Positions 37,047-44,808 of a DNA stretch of 48,819 nt are shown one piece after another. The stretch comes from Chryseobacterium sp. BGARF1 (GTDB taxonomy: Bacteria > Bacteroidota > Bacteroidia > Flavobacteriales > Weeksellaceae). Position 1 is the stretch's first letter; every line of letters starts with the position of its first letter. Below the pieces are notes generated by a model, which saw only the letters and a list, made by a program, of their open reading frames with translations, had not been told where the DNA came from and did no database searches. Made by a program: the position numbers and the translations under genes. Location: assembly GCF_001677955.1 (NCBI RefSeq), contig NZ_LELA01000022.1, positions 1 to 48,819 on the forward strand, in the 5' to 3' direction.

Positions 37047-39110
37047 ATGAAAAATATATTTACTAATCGCGGTGTTTTAAAGAAATTAATCATCGTTCCA
37101 ACTATTTTGATCGCTGGTTTAAGCATCAATTCGTGTAGTGACGATTTTTTAAATCAACCTGCTTATAATTCATCAGATACAGAATCTGTATTTACCAATA
37201 TAGAAACTGCAGATGCTTTTGTTCAAGGGTTATATAGAGGTCTTGTTCCTACCGAAATGTTTTATCAATTGGGAGCTGGTGACACGGTTACTCATTCTGC
37301 GGAAGACGGATCAACCAATAATTCTAAATACAATATCTGTAATTTTCAGTACGATTCAAAAACACCGAATACCGTTACAGGAATCTATTCTGCCATGTAT
37401 GCGGTAATAGAAAGAACCAATATCGCCATCGATAGATTACCAGATATGCCCGCAAGCCAAAAGCGTGATGCATTATTGGCAGAAGCAAAGGCTATTCGTG
37501 CATTTTGTTATTATAATTTGATTAGAGTTTATGGTGACGTACCGGCAATTTGGATACCTTTAGAAGAGGCAGATCCTAATGACCCTAATACGCTTTATCC
37601 TAAACGTGCTTCTCGTGACGTGATTTATGATAAAGTAATTGCAGATATACAAGAATCTATAAATAATATGCCTGCTTCTAACGGAACGCCGGAAAGATTA
37701 AACAAGCAGTCAACCAATGCACTTTTAGCAAAAATCGCTTTGTATGCAGCAGGATATTCTCTTCGTTGGGATCTCAATACAGGCGCTGCGGGTACGATGT
37801 CTCGTAGACCTGATAACACAAGAATACAACAATTATATCAAATTGCAGATACTGCTGCTGCTGCCGTAATTAATGGAGGTACCAACAGTTTAGTTCAGGC
37901 TCAAGGCGGAAAAAGTGGTTTTGAAGCTTTGTGGTTTAATTTCGACAGAAGAAATTTTTCAGCGGTAAATCAGGAAATGCTTTGGCATATTGCTTCCTAT
38001 GGTCCAAATACCAATTCAGCATTTGGAGTGTATGCACATCCGGGTTCACGAGGAGGTACTTATGGTTCTCGTAAAGCTTTACAGTTTATACTTCCAAGTT
38101 ATTATCTTTCTTTTAATGCAACAGATAAACGCAGAGATGTTGCGACTACTTCTTACAGTATTTATTTCTTAAATGGAGGTGCTGCATCAGATACTTGGGT
38201 AGATGTAGGAACTACTTATTCTTGTATTATGCCGGGCAAATTCAGAATCTCTTGGTGTGTAGAGCCACAAGCTGCAGATTCACGTAACTTGAATATTCCT
38301 ATTATCAGATATGCTGATGTTTTATTGATGTACGCAGAAACACAGAATTATTTAAATTCAGGACCTACAGCCGCAGGAATTGCAGCATTACAACAAGTAA
38401 GAAACCGTGCTGGAATCGGGTCATTACCAATTCCAGGTGGTCAGCAAGCTTTTGAATCAGCGCTTGTTCAGGAGCGTAAATGGGAATTTTCAGATGAATT
38501 TATGCTTCGTACAGATCTAATTAGAATGAATCGTATCGCTAGTGAAATTGATGCAACAAAAACGGCAATGAAAAATCTATCAAACCGTACTGGCCAGTTT
38601 GCGTCAACACCGGTTTACCGTCTTTACAAATATCATAAGAATGCACAGGTTTACGGAGATCCGTTCTTGGCGATTACTTATATTGATTTAACAAATCCTG
38701 CACAGATTGCACAAGTTCAGGCAGTTCCTACCAGTTCGGCTGGTTATGCGGCGTATCAAACGACTCTAAAGGCTATAGCATTAGCCAACGGACAAACGTC
38801 AACAGCTGACGACAAATGGTATCCTGCCAATATGTTCCAGGCTTATACAAGTACATTTAATGGTAACGCTAGAAAAGCAGTAGGATTTACAGCAGGTTTC
38901 AATCAACTTCAGGTTGGTAATATTATTTATACAAAACCAACGGGTTCAGCAGAAAATGGAGGAACCTATCCAAACTGGATCGAAGGTGGTGGAGACGGTC
39001 TTTTCTACGGATTTGTACCTAATAAAACAGAATTGCTTCCGTTTGCGGCAGCTTCTGCTGGTCATCCGCTGGTCGATAATCCGAATCTTACTCAACTTCC
39101 TGGGTATTAA
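37047..39110 (+). CDS. susD: SusD/RagB-type outer-membrane glycan-binding lipoprotein
   Basis: A 687-residue lipoprotein (lipobox INSC, Cys30) with the usual SusD start CSDDFLNQPAYN and TPR-rich helical core (LLAEAKAIRAFCYYNLIRVYGDVP, ...IIRYADVLLMYAETQNYL). The RagB/SusD C-terminal motif FESALVQERKWEFSDEFMLR is present. It is longer than the average SusD (about 500-600 residues). It forms the lid over the SusC channel and captures the glycan at the cell surface. The start lies 18 bp after susC. No SusE/F-like surface binding protein follows. Confidence 0.92.
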   Translation: MKNIFTNRGVLKKLIIVPTILIAGLSINSCSDDFLNQPAYNSSDTESVFTNIETADAFVQGLYRGLVPTEMFYQLGAGDTVTHSAEDGSTNNSKYNICNFQYDSKTPNTVTGIYSAMYAVIERTNIAIDRLPDMPASQKRDALLAEAKAIRAFCYYNLIRVYGDVPAIWIPLEEADPNDPNTLYPKRASRDVIYDKVIADIQESINNMPASNGTPERLNKQSTNALLAKIALYAAGYSLRWDLNTGAAGTMSRRPDNTRIQQLYQIADTAAAAVINGGTNSLVQAQGGKSGFEALWFNFDRRNFSAVNQEMLWHIASYGPNTNSAFGVYAHPGSRGGTYGSRKALQFILPSYYLSFNATDKRRDVATTSYSIYFLNGGAASDTWVDVGTTYSCIMPGKFRISWCVEPQAADSRNLNIPIIRYADVLLMYAETQNYLNSGPTAAGIAALQQVRNRAGIGSLPIPGGQQAFESALVQERKWEFSDEFMLRTDLIRMNRIASEIDATKTAMKNLSNRTGQFASTPVYRLYKYHKNAQVYGDPFLAITYIDLTNPAQIAQVQAVPTSSAGYAAYQTTLKAIALANGQTSTADDKWYPANMFQAYTSTFNGNARKAVGFTAGFNQLQVGNIIYTKPTGSAENGGTYPNWIEGGGDGLFYGFVPNKTELLPFAAASAGHPLVDNPNLTQLPGY

Positions 39111-39172
39111 TTTAAAAACTATTCACCGATCAAATATTAATTTATTCTTAACCTTAATGAAATGACTGTACA

Positions 39173-39230
39173 GCTGAATCGAAACGTGATAAATATCAGT
39201 GTTAATTTATCTTTAAATAATCGATTCAGC
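39173..39230. promoter_or_regulatory. Inverted repeat between susD and the aldolase gene
   Basis: GCTGAATCGA (39173-39182) and TCGATTCAGC (39221-39230) are perfect 10-bp arms with a 38-nt spacer. No T-run follows directly. The right arm touches the first half-site of the operator at 39229. It may be a long-loop transcript end or a binding site. Confidence 0.4.
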
Positions 39231-39274
39231 AGTATAGTACGGGATGCTGTAAAAAATACTACAGTCTAAATTTG
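39229..39274 (+). promoter_or_regulatory. Rhamnose-type operator and promoter of the aldolase gene
   Basis: The half-sites GCAGTAT (39229-39235) and ACGGGATGC (39239-39247) start 10 bp apart. A perfect -7 box TAAATTTG (39267-39274) begins 25 bp after the GGATGC start. The start codon is 31 bp beyond the -7 box. This copy has the best -7 match to TAnnTTTG. Confidence 0.6.
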
Positions 39275-39305
39275 GGTTAAAATTCAGAAAACAAAAAGAA
39301 AACAA

Positions 39306-41408
39306 ATGGAAAACGTAAAAACATTCAAATACGTAGATTATTTATGGGATGAAAGCAAAGCAGCTTCTTTGGGAGACGATCAGGTTGCTTTATTTTTATA
39401 CCGTTCAAACATATTAGGAGCAGACCTTAGAATTACCAACTATGGTGGTGGTAATACAAGTTGCAAAACCATCGAAAAAGATCCGCTTACTAACGAACAG
39501 GTTGAGGTAATGTGGGTAAAAGGTTCAGGTGGTGACATCGGAACGTTGACAAGAAAAGGGATTGCCGGATTATATACCGAAAGACTGAGAAATCTTAAAA
39601 ATGTTTACGAAGGTTTAGCAGACGAAGACAGAATGGTTGGCTTATTCGATCACTGTATTTTCGATTTGGACAGCAAAGCACCCTCTATTGATACCCCGCT
39701 TCACGGTTTACTTCCATTTAAACACATCGATCACCTTCACCCGGATGCACTAATTGCAGTTGCAGCAGCAAAAGATAGCGAAAAAATTACCAAAGAAATT
39801 TGGGGCGACACAATGGGATGGGTTCCTTGGCAAAGACCTGGTTTCGATCTAGGTTTGCAGCTTGAAAAATGTCTTGCTGACAATCCTGGGATTAGAGGAA
39901 TCGTTTTAGGAAGCCACGGATTATTCACTTGGGGCGATACTTCTTACGAATGTTATATGAATAGCTTGGAAGTAATTGAAACCGCTTCTGAATATATCGC
40001 TAAAAAAAATGAAGAGAACGGGCAGGTTTTCGGAGGCCAAAAAGTAGAATCTTTACCAGCTGACGAACGTAAAAACAAAGCTGCTCAATTGATGCCTTTA
40101 TTAAGAGGTTTAGCTTCTTCTGAAAACAGAATGGTGGGTCATTTTACCGACAGCGATGTGGTATTAGAATTCATCAACAGTAATGATTTGGAAAGATTAG
40201 CTCCGCTTGGAACTTCTTGCCCGGATCACTTTTTAAGAACAAAAATTCAACCTTTGGTGTTGACTTTAGATAAAAATGAAGATTTAAGCGATTCTAAAGC
40301 TATTTTAGATAAATTAAATCCACTTTTCGAACAATACAGACAAGAATACAAAGAATATTACGAAACGTGTAAGCACCCAAACAGCCCTGCAATGCGTGAC
40401 CCGAATCCGGTGATCATCATTTATCCGGGAGTAGGGATGTTCAGTTTCTCAAAAGATAAGCAGACGACTCGTGTTGCCAACGAATTTTATGTAAACGCGA
40501 TCAATGTAATGCGTGGTGCAGAAGCTATTTCAGAATATACTTCTTTACCAAGACAAGAAGCTTTCGACATCGAATATTGGTTGTTGGAAGAAGCTAAATT
40601 GCAAAGAATGCCTAAAGAAAAACCTCTTTCAAGAAAAGTGGCAATCGTAACCGGAGCAGGAGGTGGAATCGGACAGGCAATTGCTGATAAAATGGTTGCT
40701 GAAGGTGCAGTGGTTGTTTTCACAGACCTTAATCAGGAGGCGGTAGAAGAGGTAACTTCAAAATACAGCAAAGACCAAGCGGTTGCCGTTCCTTGTGATG
40801 TGACAAGCGAAGAAGCAATTGCAAATGCTTTCAAAGAAGCCGTTTTAGCATTCGGCGGAGTAGATATTATTGTACATTCTGCAGGTTTGGCGATTTCTAA
40901 ATCTTTGGAAGACACGACTACAAAAGATTGGGAATTACTGGAAAATGTTTTGGTAAAAGGTCAGTTTATGATAGCTAAAAGCGGTGCTGAAATATTGAAA
41001 AAACAAAATTTAGGTGGTGATATCGTCAATATTGCAAGTAAAAATGGTTTAGTTGCGGGACCAAACAATGTAGCTTACGGAACTGCAAAAGCAGCGCAAC
41101 AACACATGACGAGATTATTGGCAGCAGAATTGGCGGCTGATAAAATCAGAGTAAATGTTGTAAATCCAGACGGGGTTATTGTTGGAAGCAAGATTTGGGA
41201 AGGTTCTTGGGCAGAAGGTCGTGCAAAAGCAAACGGAATTACCGTTGAAGAGTTGCCTGCTTTCTACGCAAAGAGAAACTTATTAAATGAAATTATTCTT
41301 CCGGAAGATATTGCCAACGGAGTTTTCGCTTGTGTAGCCATTTTAGATAAGACCACAGGAAATATCATCAATGTAGATGGCGGAATGGCAAATGCTTTCC
41401 CGAGATAA
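39306..41408 (+). CDS. rhaD: Bifunctional rhamnulose-1-phosphate aldolase / L-lactaldehyde dehydrogenase (SDR)
   Basis: A 700-residue two-domain enzyme. Residues 1 to about 425 are a class II aldolase with probable zinc ligands in HIDHLHP (His143, His145) and SHG (His204). Residues about 440-700 form a short-chain dehydrogenase with TGAGGGIG (449-456) for NAD and the catalytic pair Tyr591/Lys595 in YGTAK. The first domain splits L-rhamnulose-1-phosphate into dihydroxyacetone phosphate and L-lactaldehyde. The second is expected to oxidise lactaldehyde to L-lactate, as in known fused RhaD/RhaE-type proteins. The gene has its own promoter with the shared operator motif. Isomerase, kinase and lactate dehydrogenase genes follow, which completes the route. 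Confidence 0.93.
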   Translation: MENVKTFKYVDYLWDESKAASLGDDQVALFLYRSNILGADLRITNYGGGNTSCKTIEKDPLTNEQVEVMWVKGSGGDIGTLTRKGIAGLYTERLRNLKNVYEGLADEDRMVGLFDHCIFDLDSKAPSIDTPLHGLLPFKHIDHLHPDALIAVAAAKDSEKITKEIWGDTMGWVPWQRPGFDLGLQLEKCLADNPGIRGIVLGSHGLFTWGDTSYECYMNSLEVIETASEYIAKKNEENGQVFGGQKVESLPADERKNKAAQLMPLLRGLASSENRMVGHFTDSDVVLEFINSNDLERLAPLGTSCPDHFLRTKIQPLVLTLDKNEDLSDSKAILDKLNPLFEQYRQEYKEYYETCKHPNSPAMRDPNPVIIIYPGVGMFSFSKDKQTTRVANEFYVNAINVMRGAEAISEYTSLPRQEAFDIEYWLLEEAKLQRMPKEKPLSRKVAIVTGAGGGIGQAIADKMVAEGAVVVFTDLNQEAVEEVTSKYSKDQAVAVPCDVTSEEAIANAFKEAVLAFGGVDIIVHSAGLAISKSLEDTTTKDWELLENVLVKGQFMIAKSGAEILKKQNLGGDIVNIASKNGLVAGPNNVAYGTAKAAQQHMTRLLAAELAADKIRVNVVNPDGVIVGSKIWEGSWAEGRAKANGITVEELPAFYAKRNLLNEIILPEDIANGVFACVAILDKTTGNIINVDGGMANAFPR

Positions 41409-41458
41409 TATTTTTGGTTGTCGGTTTTTAGTTGTCAGTTTTTAACTTCAATTTATTT

Positions 41459-41540
41459 GGGCAGCTTGATCCGCCTTCCACTCCCGCTTTTTTGCTCGTC
41501 GTACCTCCTCACAAAAAGAGCTCCGTTCAAGTCGGGCTGC
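41459..41540. repeat. 82-bp dispersed repeat, copy 2
   Basis: This is the partner of 27330-27411, in the same orientation and of the same length, with about ten scattered mismatches. GCAGC and GCTGC lie near the ends, and a GAGCTC palindrome lies inside. In reverse it has an open frame, but copy 1 has a stop in that frame, so the conservation is not for protein. Confidence 0.8.
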
Positions 41541-41581
41541 AATGAGGGGTATCAAGTAGAAAAAGTTTGAATTAAGATAAA

Positions 41582-41663
41582 ACCCTGAAAGGGTGACATA
41601 AAATAGCATAGGGTGAAGCCCTATGATGAGTGAAATTCGAAAACGTAGCGGAGCCCTGCAGGG
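41582..41663. repeat. Array of three short palindromes
   Basis: ACCCT-GAA-AGGGT (41582-41594), CATAGGG-TGAAG-CCCTATG (41607-41625) and CCCTGCAGGG (41654-41663) follow one another. Such CCC/GGG hairpin strings recur in Bacteroidota intergenic DNA as far as I recall. Confidence 0.6.
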
Positions 41664-41705
41664 GCAGGATTAATATTTAATAGTAATTTTAAGCATTCAA
41701 TTCAA

Positions 41706-41734
41706 CCTTGTCAAGGTTTTAAACCTTGACAAGG
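41706..41734. repeat. Nested palindrome, copy 2
   Basis: The 14-bp arms CCTTGTCAAGGTTT and AAACCTTGACAAGG flank a single T and are identical to the core of 27433-27461. The structure would sit directly in the rhaI leader, 18 bp before the ATG, and could affect ribosome access if it is transcribed. Confidence 0.8.
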
Positions 41735-41752
41735 CTAATTAAAAAATAAACT

Positions 41753-43033
41753 ATGATCATAGGAAAAGATATCATTGAACAATATAATAAAAACGAAGTC
41801 GAAAATTTCAATTCAGACTACGCTTATTTATCAGATAAATTAGCAAGATCAGGAGCAAATGTTTCAGATATTGTCAACAAAATTGCCGAATTCCAGGTGG
41901 CAATTCCGAGTTGGGCTTTAGGTGCAGGCGGAACCCGTTTCGGAAGATTTTCTTACGGTGGCGAACCATCTTCTTTAGAACAGAAATTAGATGATGTAGG
42001 GTTAATTCACGCTTTAACGCATTCTGCAGGCGCTATTTCTCTTCATATTCCTTGGGATATTCCGACTGATGTGAAAGCAATCAAAGAAAAAGCAATATCT
42101 CACGGATTAATCTTCGATGCAATGAATTCAAACACATTTCAAGATCAGCCGGGAGCAAAGCAATCTTACAAATTTGGTTCTTTAAATGCCGTAAATGAAG
42201 ATTCAAGAGCGTATGCCGTAGAACACAATAAAGAAGTAATCAGAATTGGAAAAGAATTAGATTCAAAAAGTTTAACCGTTTGGTTGGCAGACGGAGCAAG
42301 TTTTCCGGGACAATTGAATTTCCAGACGGCTTTGGCTAAGACTGAACAAAGTTTAAAAGAAATCTATTCAGATCTACCGGAAGACTGGAAATTGTTCATC
42401 GAATACAAACCATATGAACCGAATTTTTATTCAACGACCATTCAGGATTGGGGAACGTCGTTTATGCTTGCAAATGCTTGTGGAGACGGAGCCTATACTT
42501 TGGTAGATCTTGGTCATCATTTACCGAATTCAAATATTGAGCAAATCGTTGCAACCTTGATGTATAAAGGGAAATTAGGAGGTTTCCACTTTAATGACAG
42601 CAAATATGGAGATGATGATTTAACGGTTGGTTCTATTAAACCTTATGCTTTGTTCTTGATTTTCAATGAATTGGTGTACGGAATGGAAAACAATCCCAAC
42701 AATCCTTATCCGGCTTGGATGATCGATGCAAGCCATAACATCAAAGATCCTTTGGAAGACTTATTGCAGTCTTTAGAAGCTATCTTAATTGCTTATGCAC
42801 AGGCACTTTTAGTTGATCAAAAAGCACTGAAAGAAGCACAACAAAATAATGATGTTGTTTTGGCGCAAGATATTTTGCAGAATGCCTACAGAACAGATGT
42901 TCGTCCGTTATTAAGAGCGGCGAGATTACAGACAGGTGCCGCATTAGACCCAATAGCAACCTACAGAAACCTAAAAGTAAGAGAGCAATTGATTTCCGAA
43001 AGAGGTTTAAATGTAAAAGCAACAGGATTATAA
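41753..43033 (+). CDS. rhaI: L-rhamnose isomerase, RhaI type
   Basis: A 426-residue TIM-barrel sugar isomerase that converts L-rhamnose to L-rhamnulose. The sequence follows the Pseudomonas stutzeri-type enzyme rather than E. coli RhaA: IPSWALGAGGTRFGRF, SLHIPWD, FDAMNSNTF and GGFHFNDSKYGDDDL. The expected metal ligands are Glu217 (FIEYKP), Asp252 (LVDLGHH) and His279 (FHFND). It is cytoplasmic and manganese- or cobalt-dependent by family. It lies between the aldolase and kinase genes on the same strand, but behind a 344-bp repeat-filled gap. Confidence 0.93.
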   Translation: MIIGKDIIEQYNKNEVENFNSDYAYLSDKLARSGANVSDIVNKIAEFQVAIPSWALGAGGTRFGRFSYGGEPSSLEQKLDDVGLIHALTHSAGAISLHIPWDIPTDVKAIKEKAISHGLIFDAMNSNTFQDQPGAKQSYKFGSLNAVNEDSRAYAVEHNKEVIRIGKELDSKSLTVWLADGASFPGQLNFQTALAKTEQSLKEIYSDLPEDWKLFIEYKPYEPNFYSTTIQDWGTSFMLANACGDGAYTLVDLGHHLPNSNIEQIVATLMYKGKLGGFHFNDSKYGDDDLTVGSIKPYALFLIFNELVYGMENNPNNPYPAWMIDASHNIKDPLEDLLQSLEAILIAYAQALLVDQKALKEAQQNNDVVLAQDILQNAYRTDVRPLLRAARLQTGAALDPIATYRNLKVREQLISERGLNVKATGL

Positions 43034-43110
43034 AACCTGTTTTAAAATTGATAATTTCAACTTTCAAGTGCAATTGAGAGTTTAATTATATGTATCCTTA
43101 TATAGTTTCG

Positions 43111-43167
43111 TTAAGGTAAAAGTGTTTAGATTGTTAAGTATTTTCTTGCTGTCTAAACACTCCTTAA
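43111..43167. promoter_or_regulatory. Long stem-loop after rhaI
   Basis: AGTGTTTAGA (43121-43130) pairs perfectly with TCTAAACACT (43152-43161) around a 21-nt loop. TTAAGG (43111-43116) and CCTTAA (43162-43167) can extend the stem past an internal bulge. There is no T-run, so an attenuator or mRNA 3'-end protector is more likely than a simple terminator. Confidence 0.45.
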
Positions 43168-43210
43168 TGATTTAATTAAAAAACTCTTACAAGATTTAAA
43201 ATCTTCGAGA

Positions 43211-43316
43211 TCTTTGCTGAGTGAAACGCCTTTGCGAACGAAAATAGGTAAAGTATTTTAAAAGAAATCTTTGCGGACTTTGCGTTGAAAAGATTGCTTC
43301 GTTCCTCGCAATGACA
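43211..43316. repeat. Composite repeat: CTTTGCG family plus a widespread bacterial repeat
   Basis: 43211-43239 is identical to 17783-17811, and 43268-43286 differs from 17838-17856 by one base. The right end GCTTCGTTCCTCGCAATGAC (43295-43314) resembles a repeat that I recall from many unrelated bacterial genomes. In reverse it would encode VIARNEAI, a familiar spurious peptide. Confidence 0.65.
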
Positions 43317-43343
43317 ATAATAAAAAAATAATTCATCATAAGA

Positions 43344-44729
43344 ATGTCCAAGAAAAAGGTAACCATCGTATTTGATATTGGAAAGACCAATAAAAAATTC
43401 TTTTTATTTGATAAAAATTACAAAGAGGTCGTTCGGGAATATACAGAATTACCGCTCACGACAGACGAAGACGGTTATCCCACAGAAGACCTTCCGGCAT
43501 TGCAAAATTGGATCAAAGAAAACTTTAATGCTATTTTGGATGATGAAAATTTTGAAGTAAAAGCCATTAATTTTTCCACTTACGGAGCGAGTTTTGTGCA
43601 TTTGGATCAGAAAGGAAATGTTCTTACGCCTTTGTACAACTATACCAAACCGATGGATCAGGATATTCTTGATTTATTCTACGAAAAACACGGCGGAAAA
43701 TTAAAAATTGCCCGTGAAACAGCTTCACCTCAAGCGGGAATGCTGAATTCAGGATTGCAATTGTTTTGGTTGAAATATAAACACCCGGAAATATTCAAAA
43801 AAATCCGTTACAGTTTACATTTACCACAATATTTATCGTATTTATTTACTGGAATTTGTGTTTCAGAATTCACGTCAATCGGTTGTCACACGAATCTTTG
43901 GGATTACGACAAAGCAGATTATCACGATTGGGTTTACGAAGAAGAAATTGATGCTTTATTGCCTCCAATCGTTCCAACTTCTGCAAGTATCAACACTTCT
44001 TACAGAAATAAAAAAATTAAAATCGGTGTCGGAATTCACGACAGTTCATCAGCACTTTTACCTTATATTTTAAGTAAAAAAGAACCGTTTTTATTGCTTT
44101 CTACGGGAACCTGGAGTATTTCTTTAAATCCATTTAACGATGAAAGCTTGACCGATGAAGACATCGAAAACAACTGCCTGAATTATATGCGGATTGACGG
44201 AAAACGTGTGAAAGCATCACGTTTCTTTATGGGAAATGAATACAAGATCCAGGTCGAAAAACTGTGTGCTTATTACGGAAAAGAATATGGTTTCCACAGA
44301 GAAGTGAAATTTGATCAGGATCTATACCTTCGTTTGATGAAACACAAAGCCATCTATTTTCGTTTTGAAGGGATCATTTTAAAACGAAAAATGATTACAG
44401 CAACAGATTTAAATTCATTTGCTACCTTTGAAGAAGCGTATCACCAACTGATGATTGAATTGATGGATCTGCAGATTCATACGATTACAAATGCCATCGG
44501 AAATTCAGAGATCAAAAATATTTATATTGACGGCGGTTTTACAGACAATGATGTTTTTATGAAACTGATGTCTCATCATTTTCAGCATTACAATGTGATG
44601 TCTACACACTCTCCGTTGGGATCGGCTTTGGGAGCATCAATGGTGATTTCAAACAAAAAAATAGACGAAACTTTTTTACAGCAGCATTATCAGATGAAAG
44701 TGCTTCAACCGTTAATTTTAAATTATTAA
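43344..44729 (+). CDS. rhaK: L-rhamnulokinase (FGGY family)
   Basis: A 461-residue sugar kinase. The phosphate-1 region IVFDIGKTNKKFFLFD lies at the N-terminus, STGTWSISL (Thr254 to Trp257) lies in the adenosine/phosphate-2 region, and IYIDGGFTDNDVFMKLMSHH near the C-terminus matches the FGGY family. It phosphorylates L-rhamnulose to rhamnulose-1-phosphate with ATP in the cytoplasm. The assignment to rhamnulose, rather than another ketose, rests on neighbouring isomerase and aldolase genes. The lactate dehydrogenase gene follows after 79 bp of AAC-rich low-complexity sequence. Confidence 0.9.
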   Translation: MSKKKVTIVFDIGKTNKKFFLFDKNYKEVVREYTELPLTTDEDGYPTEDLPALQNWIKENFNAILDDENFEVKAINFSTYGASFVHLDQKGNVLTPLYNYTKPMDQDILDLFYEKHGGKLKIARETASPQAGMLNSGLQLFWLKYKHPEIFKKIRYSLHLPQYLSYLFTGICVSEFTSIGCHTNLWDYDKADYHDWVYEEEIDALLPPIVPTSASINTSYRNKKIKIGVGIHDSSSALLPYILSKKEPFLLLSTGTWSISLNPFNDESLTDEDIENNCLNYMRIDGKRVKASRFFMGNEYKIQVEKLCAYYGKEYGFHREVKFDQDLYLRLMKHKAIYFRFEGIILKRKMITATDLNSFATFEEAYHQLMIELMDLQIHTITNAIGNSEIKNIYIDGGFTDNDVFMKLMSHHFQHYNVMSTHSPLGSALGASMVISNKKIDETFLQQHYQMKVLQPLILNY

Positions 44730-44808
44730 ATTTTGTTGTTGGTTGATCGTTGTCAGTTGATGACAAACCTAAAGCCAACAACCAAATATCAACAACTAAC
44801 AACTGATT

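Larger units (their letters stand above)
41409..41752. other. Intergenic region with structured repeats before rhaI
   Basis: No gene is seen. It contains a GTTGTC-type low-complexity stretch (41416-41440), the second copy of the 82-bp element (41459-41540), a three-hairpin array (41582-41663) and the second nested palindrome (41706-41734), which ends only 18 bp before the rhaI start. No operator motif of the rhaT/susC type is present. Confidence 0.65.
43034..43343. other. Intergenic region between rhaI and rhaK with a stem-loop and repeats
   Basis: No gene is seen. It has a long stem-loop (43111-43167) and then a repeat composite (43211-43316) containing a CTTTGCG-family copy and a segment resembling a widespread bacterial repeat. 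No promoter consensus is obvious, so the kinase may be read through from rhaI. Confidence 0.6.

Noticed and set aside
41459..41540. Reverse reading frame of the 82-bp repeat as a small peptide
   Set aside because: Copy 1 at 27330 has an in-frame stop and the substitutions do not favour third positions, so coding is not conserved.
43196..43390. Minus-strand frame containing VIARNEAI upstream of rhaK
   Set aside because: It is the translation of the dispersed repeat and overlaps the kinase start. Such peptides arise wherever this repeat occurs.
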